DNA of 64,000 nt from CADEFX01 sp963806735 (GTDB lineage Bacteria > Pseudomonadota > Alphaproteobacteria > Rhizobiales > Hyphomicrobiaceae). Location of the stretch: positions 1-64,000 of the forward strand of contig CAWEBE010000064.1 in assembly GCA_963806735.1 (NCBI GenBank), given 5' to 3'. Position 1 is the stretch's first letter, and each line of letters starts with the position of its first letter. Below are positions 8,355-17,002 of this stretch, piece after piece. Position numbers and translations under genes: made by a program. Under the pieces are notes generated by a model that did no database searches, had not been told where the DNA came from, and saw nothing but the letters and a program-made list of their open reading frames with translations.

Positions 8355-10116
8355 ATGGCAATCGAGCGTCTGCTGAACGAAGAACGGCCCGCTGCGGATC
8401 TTGTGGTGGGGGTGCTGGTTCAGGCCGGTATCGAGATGGCGTTCGGTATTCCCGGCGGTCACACCGGCTACATCTGGTCTGCGCTCGAGCATCGCCAGAA
8501 TTCGATCCGTACCGTCCCGGTGCGCGAGGAGTTGCTTGGCGGCATCATGGCCGAGGTCTACGGCCGGCTGACGCGCCGGCCCGGCGTCATGATCGGGCAG
8601 GGGCCGTGGGTGCTCGGCAACGGGCTGCTCGGCACGCTGGAGGCCAGTCTGTCGGGTTCGCCGATGCTGCTGCTGACCGATTTCAGCGATGCGCCGCGGC
8701 CTTTCGCTGCACGCGCCCTACCAGTCAGGCGACCGGCGATTACGGCAGCTGGGACGCGCGCCGCGCCTTCGGCGGCGTCACCAAGCAGGTGATGCAGGCG
8801 CACGAGCCGGTGGAGGCGGTGCAGGCGACCCAGCTCGCGATCAAGCACGCTCTGTCGGGCCAGCCGGGCCGGTCGCCGTGCTGTTCAGGCCACGACGCGC
8901 TGGCCGGCATCGGTCGGCCGGACAGCCAGCCGGTGCTCTACCCGACCCGCTACTACCTGCCGCCGCCGCCGCCGCCGGCCGACCCGGCGCATGATCGCGC
9001 GCGCGGCCGAGCGCATCCTCGCGCCGCGCGCCCGGTCATCATCGCCGGCAACGGCGTGCGCATCGCCCAGGCTTACGAGCAGCTGCGCGAGCTCGCGGAG
9101 ACTGCGGGCATGCCGGTCGGCGACGACCGCCGCCGGCAAGGGCTGCTTCCCCGAGACCCACCCGCTGGCGCTCGGCGTGTTCGGCACGTTCGGCACCGCG
9201 GCGGCCAATGCCTGCATCGGCGAGGCCGACCTGGTGCTGGTGGTCGGCTCGAAGCTCAGCCCGAGCGACACCGCCTGGGAAAACACCAAGCTGCTCGACC
9301 CGACGCGGCAGGTCTTCATCCAGGTCGACATCGAGCCGCGCAACGCGTCGTGGAATTTCCCGGCCGAGACAGGTCGTGCTCGGCGACGCGGCGCAGTCCT
9401 GGCGCAGCTCTGCGCAGCGCGCGTCCGCTCGGCGCAGACGGCGCGAGGACGGCGCGAAGCGCACAGCGGGTCGCGCGGCACCGCGAGGCGCACGGCTATT
9501 TCGACACGCCGGCATATGACGCGACGACAAGCCGATCCTGCCGCAGCGGGTCATCGGCGAATTGATGCGCAACCTGCCGGACAACGCGATCGTCACCTGC
9601 GACGCCGGCGAGAACCGCATCCTGATGACGCATTTCTACCAGACCAAGATGGCCGGCGGCTTTCTGCAGGCGGCCGGGTCCGGGCCGATGGGGTTCGCCA
9701 TCCCGGCGGCGCTGGCGGCCAAGCTGGTGCATCCCGACCGGCCGGTCGTCGCGGTGTGCGGCGACGGCGGCTTCGCGATGACGATGAACGGCATGATGAC
9801 CGCGATCGAGCAGGACATCCCGATCGTCACCGTTATCTTCAACAACCAGCTTCTTGGCTGGTCGGCACACCTTCGCTCCTCGTTTGGATGCGAGCTGAAG
9901 CCATTCGATTATGCGGGCATTGCCCGCGGCATGGGCTGCATGGGCATCGACGTGCAGGAACCGGGTGAACTCGCGCCGGCACTCGAAAAAGCCCTTGGTG
10001 CGCCCACTGCGGCCGTCCTCAATGTCATGGTCTCAACCGACGTCATCTTTGATGACGTCGTATCTCCGTTGGCTAAGGCACAAGGCACCTCACGACCGCT
10101 GAAGCGGCAGCCTTAG
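8355..10116 (+). pseudogene. thiamine-diphosphate-dependent enzyme of the acetolactate synthase type, multiply frameshifted
   Basis: Related to acetolactate synthase, benzoylformate decarboxylase and similar enzymes that act on 2-oxo acids. GGAGGTGGGA precedes ATG 8355. The Pyr domain shows FGIPGGHTGYIW and the catalytic-Glu region PVREELLGG. The central domain is readable as PVIIAGNGVRIAQ, FGTFGTAAANACIGEADLVLVVG and FIQVDIEPRNASWNFP. The C-terminal domain has the ThDP/Mg motif GDGGFAM...NN. To read it through, the frame must be changed around 8700, 8740, 8870, 8990, 9130, 9370 and 9530. The protein content is almost complete across all frames, so the damage is nearly all indels. Substrate specificity cannot be assigned. 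Its 3' end overlaps the convergent VWA-type gene by four bases. Confidence 0.78.
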
Positions 10117-10676
10117 CGGTGATGCCCGATGGAAAGCGCCGCAATGATGGTGATGCCCGCCCGCACGGCCTCATCTCGTGCTTGCGTCACCGCCCGGCCG
10201 CGGTTGTTGATGCCGTCGCCCGAGATATCGATAACGCGACGTGCGCTGCCATATCCGCTCTTCGGAAACAGCGTTACACCGTAGTCAATGGCGCCGCTGA
10301 TCGAGGTGCCACCGCCGAAAAGCTGGCGCGGCGTCTCAGCGATGGCTGCTGCGAACGCCTCCGCCGAAGTCTGGTCGTGGATCCGATGCCAGGGGACGGA
10401 CACGATCTGTAAGGACGGCCCGGTCCATTGATACATAATGACCGCGATTGACTGGGTAGCTCCAGAGCGAATTGCCTTCAGCACATCAGGATGACGGAAG
10501 GCGGCGGCGTAGCCCTGCTGTTGCAGGTGGAAGCGATGGGCGCTGACGCTGCCGGAGGCATCGACGGCAAGCGCAAGCTCGAGGTCAACCGCGGTCTGCG
10601 CCTGCACAGTCGTGGGATGTGCGAGTAGGACCCACAGCGCAAGCAGCATTTTGCACGAGTTAGTACCCACCGTCAT
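10113..10676 (-). CDS. exported VWA-like protein (DUF1194 type), C-terminally short
   Basis: 187 residues with a signal peptide (KMLLALWVLLAHPTTVQA). The mature part starts VDLELALAVDASGSVS, where DASGS matches the metal-ion-dependent adhesion site of von Willebrand A domains. Later family stretches are GGTSISGAIDYG and RRVIDISGDGINNRG. DUF1194 proteins are usually longer; this one ends shortly after RAGITIIAALSIG, so the last strand and helix are missing. The truncation point coincides with the end of the convergent thiamine-diphosphate gene, suggesting a rearrangement junction. GGGAGG eight bases before the ATG supports the start. Function of the family is unknown. Confidence 0.75.
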   Translation of the reverse strand: MTVGTNSCKMLLALWVLLAHPTTVQAQTAVDLELALAVDASGSVSAHRFHLQQQGYAAAFRHPDVLKAIRSGATQSIAVIMYQWTGPSLQIVSVPWHRIHDQTSAEAFAAAIAETPRQLFGGGTSISGAIDYGVTLFPKSGYGSARRVIDISGDGINNRGRAVTQARDEAVRAGITIIAALSIGHHR

Positions 10677-10747
10677 GGCCGTACCTCCCGGAAATCAACG
10701 CGATAACACTGCCAAGCCGGCTAGGGCCGACATCCCGATCAACGCCA

Positions 10748-10980
10748 CTAGCTGCTTGCGTGCAGTCAGGGTTTTCGACCGAACCCTGCCAGCTGACGAC
10801 GATCTTCACCGGCCTACCATTCTCGCCGCTCTACTCTACGCTCTTCAAGGCGTACATGCATGGAGCAGCGGCCTTGGCCGCCATCAATCGCAGTTGGATG
10901 TCGTGCTTTTCGTCGCGCATGCGGCAAGTCACGCGTGGCCGCGACGCCTCGACCGCCATTTCCTGGCAGTCTCGCCGGTC
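10748..10980 (-). pseudogene. remnant of a small hypothetical gene with an in-frame stop
   Basis: One minus-strand frame reads DCQEMAVEASRPRVTC, RMRDEKHDIQLRLMAAK and PCMYALKSVE, then a TAG, then continues in the same frame as SGENGRPVKIVVSWQ and NPDCTQAAS. The last part is recognisably repeated beside the second module copy (20.36-20.44 kb), where it reads ALEQSGEGGGPVRLIVSWQ ... CTQSS-stop; there the TAG position is CAG. So this copy appears inactivated by a CAG-to-TAG substitution. No start or signal peptide could be fixed, and the function is unknown. Confidence 0.35.
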
Positions 10981-11129
10981 AGTTCGAGGCACCTTTCGGA
11001 GTGATGGGGTCGCCGACCATGTTCACCATCCTGGTGCTGCGTTACATGAAGACGGCGTAAGCCAGGAACAGGCGATGGTTTGCGTCGTGCAGCGGGAGCC
11101 TCGCCGCTCTGCTCACGCGCGCACAGTTG

Positions 11130-12356
11130 CTAAGTCGAAAGCCCAAGCATCGGCTTCGCCGTGGCAGAATGCGGGAAAATCGTGTTGGCCAATGTCGCTG
11201 GCGAAACGTCAAACTGCTCAACGAGAATGCCCTTCAGTACCGAGCGCAGGTCCTTGGTCGGCTTCAAGTCCCGTCTGTCGAAAAGCTGATCGTCCTTGAG
11301 GCCTGGCCAGTCCGCAATCACGCGGCCGCCCTTGATGGCGCCGCCCGTAAGCAACGCAACGGTCGCCGTGCCGTGATCGGTACCGACCGTGCCGTTGATG
11401 CGCGCCGTACGACCAAACTCCGTGATGGCCACAATCGACGTGTCCTTCCAACGTGGACCAAGGCCCTGCTCGAAGGCGTTGAATGCAGCGTCGAGACCGC
11501 CAAGAAGTTGAGCCAAACGCCCCGTAGCACCGCCTTCGTTAGCGTGCGTGTCCCAGCCGTCGAACGACAGAGCAGCAACGCGGGGTCCGTCATCAGCGGC
11601 CATGAGCTTGGCGGCGCCTTCGGCGACCAGCCGCATGGCAGCGATACCACCTCGATCTCGGGCAGCGGCGGGACCGGCCATTCCCTCGCGCGTCGCCAAC
11701 CTGTCGGTATCCAAACCCTGAGCAAGTGCCGTCTTCAGCACGGGATCGCGATGCGCATAAAGCTCCAGGACGCGAGCAGCCAGGTCCTCCGATGCCGCGT
11801 TTGCGATCCGAGGCGCCCAGCCCAGGACGGGAGCCGAACCGCGCATAATGAGCGCTGTCGTTGCGCCAACAGCAAGGCCCCGCGGGACGACCCGATGGCT
11901 TGCAGGAAGCGCACCTATCGCTCGATTGAGCCAACCGGACTGCACCTCGCCTGCTCCAGGAAAACCGCTTTCGAGTACATCTTGACCATCGAAATGCGAA
12001 CGCTCGCGATAGCTTGTCGCCACGGCGTGGACGACGGCAGCGTTGCCTTGCTTGTACTGTCGCGCGAATGTCGGCATAGCGGGGTGGAGAGCAAACAAGC
12101 TATCAAGCGGGATCGCTGGATGCTCCCCAGAGAGCGAGAGCGCAATCTGGCCATGCAGCCGCTCGTATTCGGGATCCCCCACGGGAGCCACGGTTGCGAG
12201 CCCGTCGAGAGCCCCGCGAAGCACGATCACGATAAATCGAGGATCACGCGTGCCCGACGCGCTGGCAAGCCTGGGCAACTGCGCCCACGCGAACATCGCA
12301 CTGCCGCCGAGCAGGACCGTGCGGCGCGTAGGCCATGGCATCTCGCAGCGGCTCAT
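11130..12356 (-). CDS. DUF1501 family exported protein (copy 1)
   Basis: About 408 residues. The N-terminus MSRCEMPWPTRRTVLLGGSAMFAWAQ carries a twin-arginine pair followed by a hydrophobic stretch, suggesting Tat export. DUF1501 proteins belong to the alkaline-phosphatase-like superfamily; visible stretches are RFIVIVLRGALDGL, LHPAMPTFARQYKQG, SFDGWDTHANEGG and ITEFGRTARINGT followed by GTDHG, which carry the Asp/His residues expected at the metal site. The start at 12354 follows the DUF1800 stop by four bases and has GGAG upstream, so the two are translationally coupled. Five residues differ from copy 2. The biochemical role of the family is not established. Confidence 0.85.
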   Translation of the reverse strand: MSRCEMPWPTRRTVLLGGSAMFAWAQLPRLASASGTRDPRFIVIVLRGALDGLATVAPVGDPEYERLHGQIALSLSGEHPAIPLDSLFALHPAMPTFARQYKQGNAAVVHAVATSYRERSHFDGQDVLESGFPGAGEVQSGWLNRAIGALPASHRVVPRGLAVGATTALIMRGSAPVLGWAPRIANAASEDLAARVLELYAHRDPVLKTALAQGLDTDRLATREGMAGPAAARDRGGIAAMRLVAEGAAKLMAADDGPRVAALSFDGWDTHANEGGATGRLAQLLGGLDAAFNAFEQGLGPRWKDTSIVAITEFGRTARINGTVGTDHGTATVALLTGGAIKGGRVIADWPGLKDDQLFDRRDLKPTKDLRSVLKGILVEQFDVSPATLANTIFPHSATAKPMLGLST

Positions 12357-12360
12357 GGGC

Positions 12361-13821
12361 TCATCTCCACTGAAACTCGGGCGACATGAGAACGAGCGCC
12401 AATCCCTGTTCTCGCGACTCGGCACGAGTAATTGCCGCCCTTGTTTCCTTGGACGCAACCTGGCCGATGCATGTATCCAGCAGGTCATTGGGATGCAGCG
12501 TTTCCTTGACACGCGCAGCAATCGCCGCCGCCACATCGAGCCGAGACTTCATTCCTTTGGGTGTGGCCCAGGCCGCGACGGTGTCCGGCCATCCGTTGGG
12601 GCCTGGCGGTTGCCAGAGTGGCATGCCCATCACCACCAGCGGGGCTAGTAAGAGGCGCTCGTTTTGCGGCGCGTGACCCACGGCGCGGATTGCCGACATG
12701 AGGAACTCGTAGGGTGAGCGAATCTTGGCCTTGGTCGCATCCCAGGCCTCATCGGCATCGATCAGCGCGACGGCCAGAGCCTTTAGATCGCCGTCAGTGC
12801 CTTTGAATGTTCTTTGGAGGCGCTCAACAAGATGCGCCGGGGGCTCGTCTGCAACGAAGTGTTGGGCGAACTTGGTCGCGATATGTCGCGCGGTCGCCGG
12901 ATGGCGGGCAAGGTCGGCGAGTGCCGACTCACCCTGCTCGATACCTCCGGCCCTGTAAGTCTTGCCGAGTAGGCGCCGGTCCCCGGGCTCGTGCGCTCTC
13001 GCGAAGAAGGTGAAGACACCGGGCTCGCCGATGCGGCCCTGCGTTCCGGCAAACGTCCAGCCGGTGAGGATCTGCGCGAGGGCTGTCACATCCGACTGCG
13101 TGTATGGCCCTCCAACACCCAGCGTGTGGAGTTCCAGGACCTCGCGGGCCAGATTCTCGTTGAGGCCCCTCTTGCGATTTTGCCCAGCTAGTGAGGTCGG
13201 GCCAAATGACTGGGCGTTGTCAAGGTACGCAAGCATTGCAGGATGTTGGATGACTGCCCTGAGCATGTCAGCGAACCGGCCAAGGACGTGCGGGCGAATG
13301 GCTTCGCGCTCGAAACTGCCGGCTGTTGCCCGCACCACACCACCTTTGGTCGCCGAAACGCAGAAGTGGTTTGACCAAAACTGCACCAGCCGTTCAACAA
13401 ACCCGACGTCAGCGGCTGCTACCTTCTGGAAGCGCACAAGGGTTTCTGCCCGAAACAGTTGCTGCGCAACCGGTTGCTCCGCCTTCTTCGTCTCTCCTAA
13501 GGAATCGCGCGTCGCCATCTGGTCGGGTGCGACCGCCTTTGCAGTGTCTTGCTCGCCGATAGGCTGTGGAGATGGCGTTGGGGTCTTCTGGCGCTCAAGC
13601 TGAATGCGCTGGCGTTGCGCGAATAAAGCTTGCAGGGCCTCGCGCGATGACGGGAGCGTCGAGTCGTTGACTACCGCAATGGCCGGCGACTCCAACTCTA
13701 CCTTAAGAAAGGCGCGCGGATCAGTTGCGGCAGTAGCGAGGTCGTTGCCTGAGCGACGGGCGCCGTAGCCGAAACGGCTCAAAGCAAGGAAAGCGGACCT
13801 GGCGTCAGGTTCGGTGGCCAT
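12361..13821 (-). CDS. DUF1800 family protein (copy 1)
   Basis: 486 residues. Family stretches are ALSRFGYGARRSGNDLA at the N-terminus, LVQFWSNHFCVS, GLNENLAREVLELHTLGVGG, TQSDVTALAQILTGWTF and NDLLDTCIG near the C-terminus. A low-complexity segment rich in Q, P and K (residues ~75-115) precedes the core. DUF1800 genes are commonly found next to DUF1501 genes, as here; the pair is thought to work together, but the activity is unknown. Six residues differ from copy 2. No signal peptide is evident from the chosen start, though the true start may lie slightly upstream. Confidence 0.85.
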   Translation of the reverse strand: MATEPDARSAFLALSRFGYGARRSGNDLATAATDPRAFLKVELESPAIAVVNDSTLPSSREALQALFAQRQRIQLERQKTPTPSPQPIGEQDTAKAVAPDQMATRDSLGETKKAEQPVAQQLFRAETLVRFQKVAAADVGFVERLVQFWSNHFCVSATKGGVVRATAGSFEREAIRPHVLGRFADMLRAVIQHPAMLAYLDNAQSFGPTSLAGQNRKRGLNENLAREVLELHTLGVGGPYTQSDVTALAQILTGWTFAGTQGRIGEPGVFTFFARAHEPGDRRLLGKTYRAGGIEQGESALADLARHPATARHIATKFAQHFVADEPPAHLVERLQRTFKGTDGDLKALAVALIDADEAWDATKAKIRSPYEFLMSAIRAVGHAPQNERLLLAPLVVMGMPLWQPPGPNGWPDTVAAWATPKGMKSRLDVAAAIAARVKETLHPNDLLDTCIGQVASKETRAAITRAESREQGLALVLMSPEFQWR

Positions 13822-13986
13822 GGCAGGGCTCGGTCTCGAGTTATGAAGACGGCAGCGATATCGATATCCGTCGAAACCTGCAGGGATCTAAAGAGCCCGC
13901 GATCATCAACATGGCATCGCCCCATCGGGCTGGAACTCGCGCCTCCCGCTTCTTTTAAACGCACGATGCAAATTGTAATCTACCGG

Positions 13987-15261
13987 ATGGTCAATCTCAT
14001 CCCCTCTGACATGGTCAAAGTTCCCATTTTCGTTTCGATCATGATCGCACTTGCGGCGCCCGCTGCCGCCCAATCAGGCGGCGCCGCTACCCCCTCGAAG
14101 GAGGATAAAAAGCCTTCCGCGTCGACCCAGAAGCCAATGGTTTTCTATCAGGCAAAAGGCGAGCCCGATTCCTGCGGGCCTGGTTGCAGCGAATGGATTG
14201 CCGCTGAAGGTCGAATCGATGAACGCTCGATGCAACGCTTGCGGGCGCTTTTGTCCCTCATCGGCAAACGCAAGCTCCCGATCTACTTTCATTCGACGGG
14301 CGGCCTTGGCACACTGCAACAGAGATCGGTCGTCTGTTGCGCGCGCGCGAGATGACGGCCGGCGTGTACCAAACCATTCCAGCGGGTTGCGCAGGGGCGA
14401 GCGAGCAGATTTGTCGAGCCTTAAAGCAGTCGGGACAGGTGCTTCCAGCGACGCTGCGCAATATCGCCCGCTGCCACTCCGCCTGCGTTTTTGCCCTGAT
14501 CGGCGCCAAGGTGCGGCAAGTGCCGCCGGGCGCCCGACTTGGAATCCACTCGTCAAGCTCGTCGTCGAATGGGGTCATGCCCGCAAGGCCGGCTATTCGG
14601 AGCAGCAGATGGCATCGTACCGAACCACCAGGTTGGCGGAGATCAACGCGAAGTTCGCCGCTATGTTCAAGACATGGGGGTCGATGTCCGTTTGTTCGAT
14701 CTGATGCTGCAGGTGCCTCACGAAAGCATCCACTACCTCAGCCGGGACGAAATCGTGCGGTTCGGCGTTGATGGCCGCGAGTTTCAGGAAACGCGCTGGG
14801 ACACGGTCGATCTAGGCACGCCGGAGCTGTGGGCGGTAAAGTTCTTTGTTGAAGCCACCGCAAAGGACCGCAAGGAATTGCACACGAGCTTCCTCCGAAT
14901 CTTCGTGCCGAAACTTGCAACGCGTCAGCATCAGCTATTTTCGCTACGCCGGGTCGGGCCAGACGGGAGCCGGGACATCGATGATGCTCACAGCCGGTGA
15001 TCGCAGTGCAACGCTTTCCAGGTTCGGGTCCATCGTCAAGACAGACGCAATCGAATCCGGGGGCTCGTACATCACCTGGGGCGCTGTCTCGTCTTTTGAG
15101 TTTCTCGAAGCGGCGGCAGCGCACGATAAGGTCGAGATCTCCGAGCCGGGCGACGCAACCGCGATAGCGCGCGTCACAAAACTGTCCACAGCCGGACTGT
15201 CGCAAGCGATCTCCGCAGTGCGACAGCGATGCGGACCTCTATTGCCCAGGACGGCTGGTAA
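13987..15261 (+). pseudogene. exported ClpP/crotonase-fold protein (copy 1), frameshifted
   Basis: Homologous along its length to the intact gene at 23516-24793. Aligned by eye with that copy, this one has single-base deletions near 14313 (CACACTGC for CACGACGGC), 14552 and 14655, an extra base near 14903 (AATCTTCG for AATCTCG) and a deletion near 15254. The signal peptide (VPIFVSIMIALAAPAAAQ) and the catalytic-Ser region CHSACVFALIG are both still encoded, but in different frames. Divergent from the DUF1800 gene. Either a pseudogene or a region of poor sequence; the neighbouring homopolymer block at 15373 favours caution. Confidence 0.75.
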
Positions 15262-15372
15262 CTCCCGGCTACTCTACGTTGTTGCACGCGGTCTACGCAG
15301 CACGCCGCTCATCCACCCGCAAGATCTCGAGCAGGCAGAAGTGTCGGAGCAACAGGTCCTAAAAATCGCCGG

Positions 15373-15398
15373 AAAAAAAAAAAAAAAAGGGGGGGGGG
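15373..15398. other. A16-G10 homopolymer block
   Basis: Sixteen A followed directly by ten G. At the equivalent place in the right copy (about 24895-24940) there is ordinary mixed sequence that includes GGGCAAGAGACCAGC, flanked on both sides by matching bases. Such a pure A-then-G run in GC-rich DNA is most easily explained as a sequencing or consensus artefact. Confidence 0.6.
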
Positions 15399-15672
15399 CT
15401 CACCGGCAAGAAGTGCCTGGAGTCTATTATCGAGATCGGCGAAAAGTCTACAATGGCAAGCGTTACGCAGTCGCAGCAGACCAATAACCTTGAGGCTCCA
15501 CCCCCAGCTTCCACCCCGAGCGCTTGAAAAATCGTGTGATGAGTGTTGCTTTTCTCCGTTGCAAGGCAGCGACGCTTGTCCTCGAAATCGCGCACGTTCG
15601 TGAGCCGCGAGCGCTACAGTCTGCGTCGCTAGGCTGGGCGGCCGAGACAGTCGATCCACACAAAGAAAGAGA

Positions 15673-15698
15673 CCCCACCGGGTTGGGACGGGGTGGGG
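15673..15698 (-). terminator. probable terminator of the outer-membrane protein gene
   Basis: On the minus strand a CCCCACC...GGTGGGG hairpin (seven-base stem) is followed by TCTCTTTCTTTG, the layout of a factor-independent terminator. It lies about 150 bases downstream of the beta-barrel gene that ends at 15847. Confidence 0.5.
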
Positions 15699-15846
15699 CC
15701 TCCTGGGAGAACAGAGCAGCGCGCAATGCCTCTACGGCGCTGGGCTCGAAGCCCACTATCGTGATTCGGGTTTCACGATCAATCGAGGTCGCTCAGCAAT
15801 CCCTGACGCCAGAGATCTCGAACTGGCCGTAGCAGGCGATTCCGGA

Positions 15847-16575
15847 TCACTTCAACGGCGGCGGTGGTGCGGGATCATGCCCAAGCAGAAAGCTCACGCG
15901 CGCGGTGACGGTGTGCAAGTCGGTATCGACATCCCTGTATTCGAAAGGCTTGTCGTCGGGCAGGGCACCGGTGCGGTTATCGACATCGAGTTTCACGTAG
16001 TTGTACTCGAGGCCGAACACCCATCGAGGTGAGCACATAAACTCCAGGCCGCCGCCTATTAGCCAGCCGCCTTCGCGTCCGCTCGTGGTCGAGCCCGGGC
16101 TGCCGTTCATGAAAACCCGAGTATCAACGCTGGCGCTCGCGTAGCCGCCGCGGACGTAGGCGAGCCAGTGATCGAAGGCGTAGCCGAGGCGAGCGGTTGC
16201 GGTGAACAGCTGCTCGATGTCGATGGTGCGGAAACGTTCCCGCAGCAGCGTGGACTCCGCGGTATCCGAGAGATGCAGGTTCGAGTAGGACAGCTCGACG
16301 CCGGCAACCAGCCGGTTCCACTGGTGCTGCACACCAACGTGTCCGCCGATGAACCAGTCGCTAGCATCGTGGCTGAAGTGCTCGGGCCCGATGAATGTAT
16401 CGAAGGTGTAGCTCGGCTTGGCCCAGGCGTGGCCCACATGCGGGCCGATGTAGAAGCCGCTCCAGTTGGCAATGAGTGCAGGTGGGTCTGCGGCGGCGGT
16501 CAACGCTGAGGCACTAAGCACGAAGAGACCGACAACGATACGCAGCGCGCGACGCGCGCCAGAACGCAGACCCAT
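15847..16575 (-). CDS. outer-membrane beta-barrel protein (Omp25/RopB-like)
   Basis: 242 residues: a signal peptide (RALRIVVGLFVLSASALTAAADP) and then the family opening NWSGFYIGPHVGHAW, alternating aromatic and hydrophobic strands typical of eight-stranded barrels (FIGGHVGVQHQWN, ARLGYAFDHWLAYVRGGYA, GWLIGGGLEF, WVFGLEYNYVKLD) and a penultimate strand TVTARVSFLLGH before a proline-rich end. Such porin-like proteins are abundant in Hyphomicrobiales outer membranes. It is a single gene with a terminator-like hairpin downstream. The specific role is unknown. Confidence 0.82.
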   Translation of the reverse strand: MGLRSGARRALRIVVGLFVLSASALTAAADPPALIANWSGFYIGPHVGHAWAKPSYTFDTFIGPEHFSHDASDWFIGGHVGVQHQWNRLVAGVELSYSNLHLSDTAESTLLRERFRTIDIEQLFTATARLGYAFDHWLAYVRGGYASASVDTRVFMNGSPGSTTSGREGGWLIGGGLEFMCSPRWVFGLEYNYVKLDVDNRTGALPDDKPFEYRDVDTDLHTVTARVSFLLGHDPAPPPPLK

Positions 16576-17002
16576 GCCCCTACTCCGAACAAAAAGGGAG
16601 ACGCCACCACCTGAAAGCCGACGCAGACTATCGCTTGGTCCGCTGCGTTATCCACACAGTCGGCGGGTGGGGATGCGCTTTGGTCAGGTACCGTTGTGTG
16701 GTTGCAACATGGTGTGTGCAGTTGAGCGGCAATGCGCAATTTCGGTCAGTTGCACAAGCGGTATTGGGCCGCGCGATGCGGGACAGCGACGCGTGGTGCT
16801 ACCATTGCCGGCTTGCTGGGCCTGCGGCGGTTAGGAAAGACGACCCACGGTCCAAGCCGCGTGCGCTCATCATCAAAATCAAAGAGTTAGGTGCATAATA
16901 CGTTCCGTACGAATCGGGCTGCGGAATGCTAAGCGGAACAGCCAACCCTCATTGCACTTCGCAAAAATCCTTGGTTCGGGAGCACTAGCGACAGGGCTGG
17001 CT
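16576..17002. other. intergenic, no gene seen
   Basis: Separates two minus-strand genes. Open frames here overlap on both strands and lack domains or ribosome binding sites. Probably holds the promoter of the beta-barrel gene, but no confident -35/-10 pair was found. Confidence 0.4.

Larger units (their letters stand above)
11101..15592. repeat. direct repeat, left copy (DUF1501 / DUF1800 / ClpP-like module)
   Basis: From TCGCCGCTCTGCTCA at 11101 to the shared block ending CCTCGAAATCGC near 15592, this sequence matches 20424-25145 in the same orientation. Similarity is very high over the DUF1501 and DUF1800 genes and lower over the ClpP-like gene and its downstream tail. The left copy lacks about 200 bases present between the DUF1800 and ClpP-like genes in the right copy. 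No insertion-sequence ends or target-site duplications were seen, so the duplication is not obviously transposon-borne. Confidence 0.93.

Noticed and set aside
8255..9565. 436-codon plus-strand frame across the thiamine-diphosphate gene
   Set aside because: It contains parts of the real enzyme in the middle but is out of frame at both ends; it is one of several frames that the frameshifted gene passes through.
10860..11060. Plus-strand frame ending EAPFGVMGSPTMFTILVLRYMKTA
   Set aside because: The end looks hydrophobic and gene-like, but the opposite strand has a better-supported coding frame over part of it, and no family was recognised.
11127..12389. Long plus-strand open frame opposite DUF1501 (and its counterpart at 20372-21187)
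   Set aside because: It is the reverse-strand shadow of a clear DUF1501 gene. It is rich in Arg, His and Cys with no domain, and its length simply reflects the GC-rich codon pattern of the real gene.
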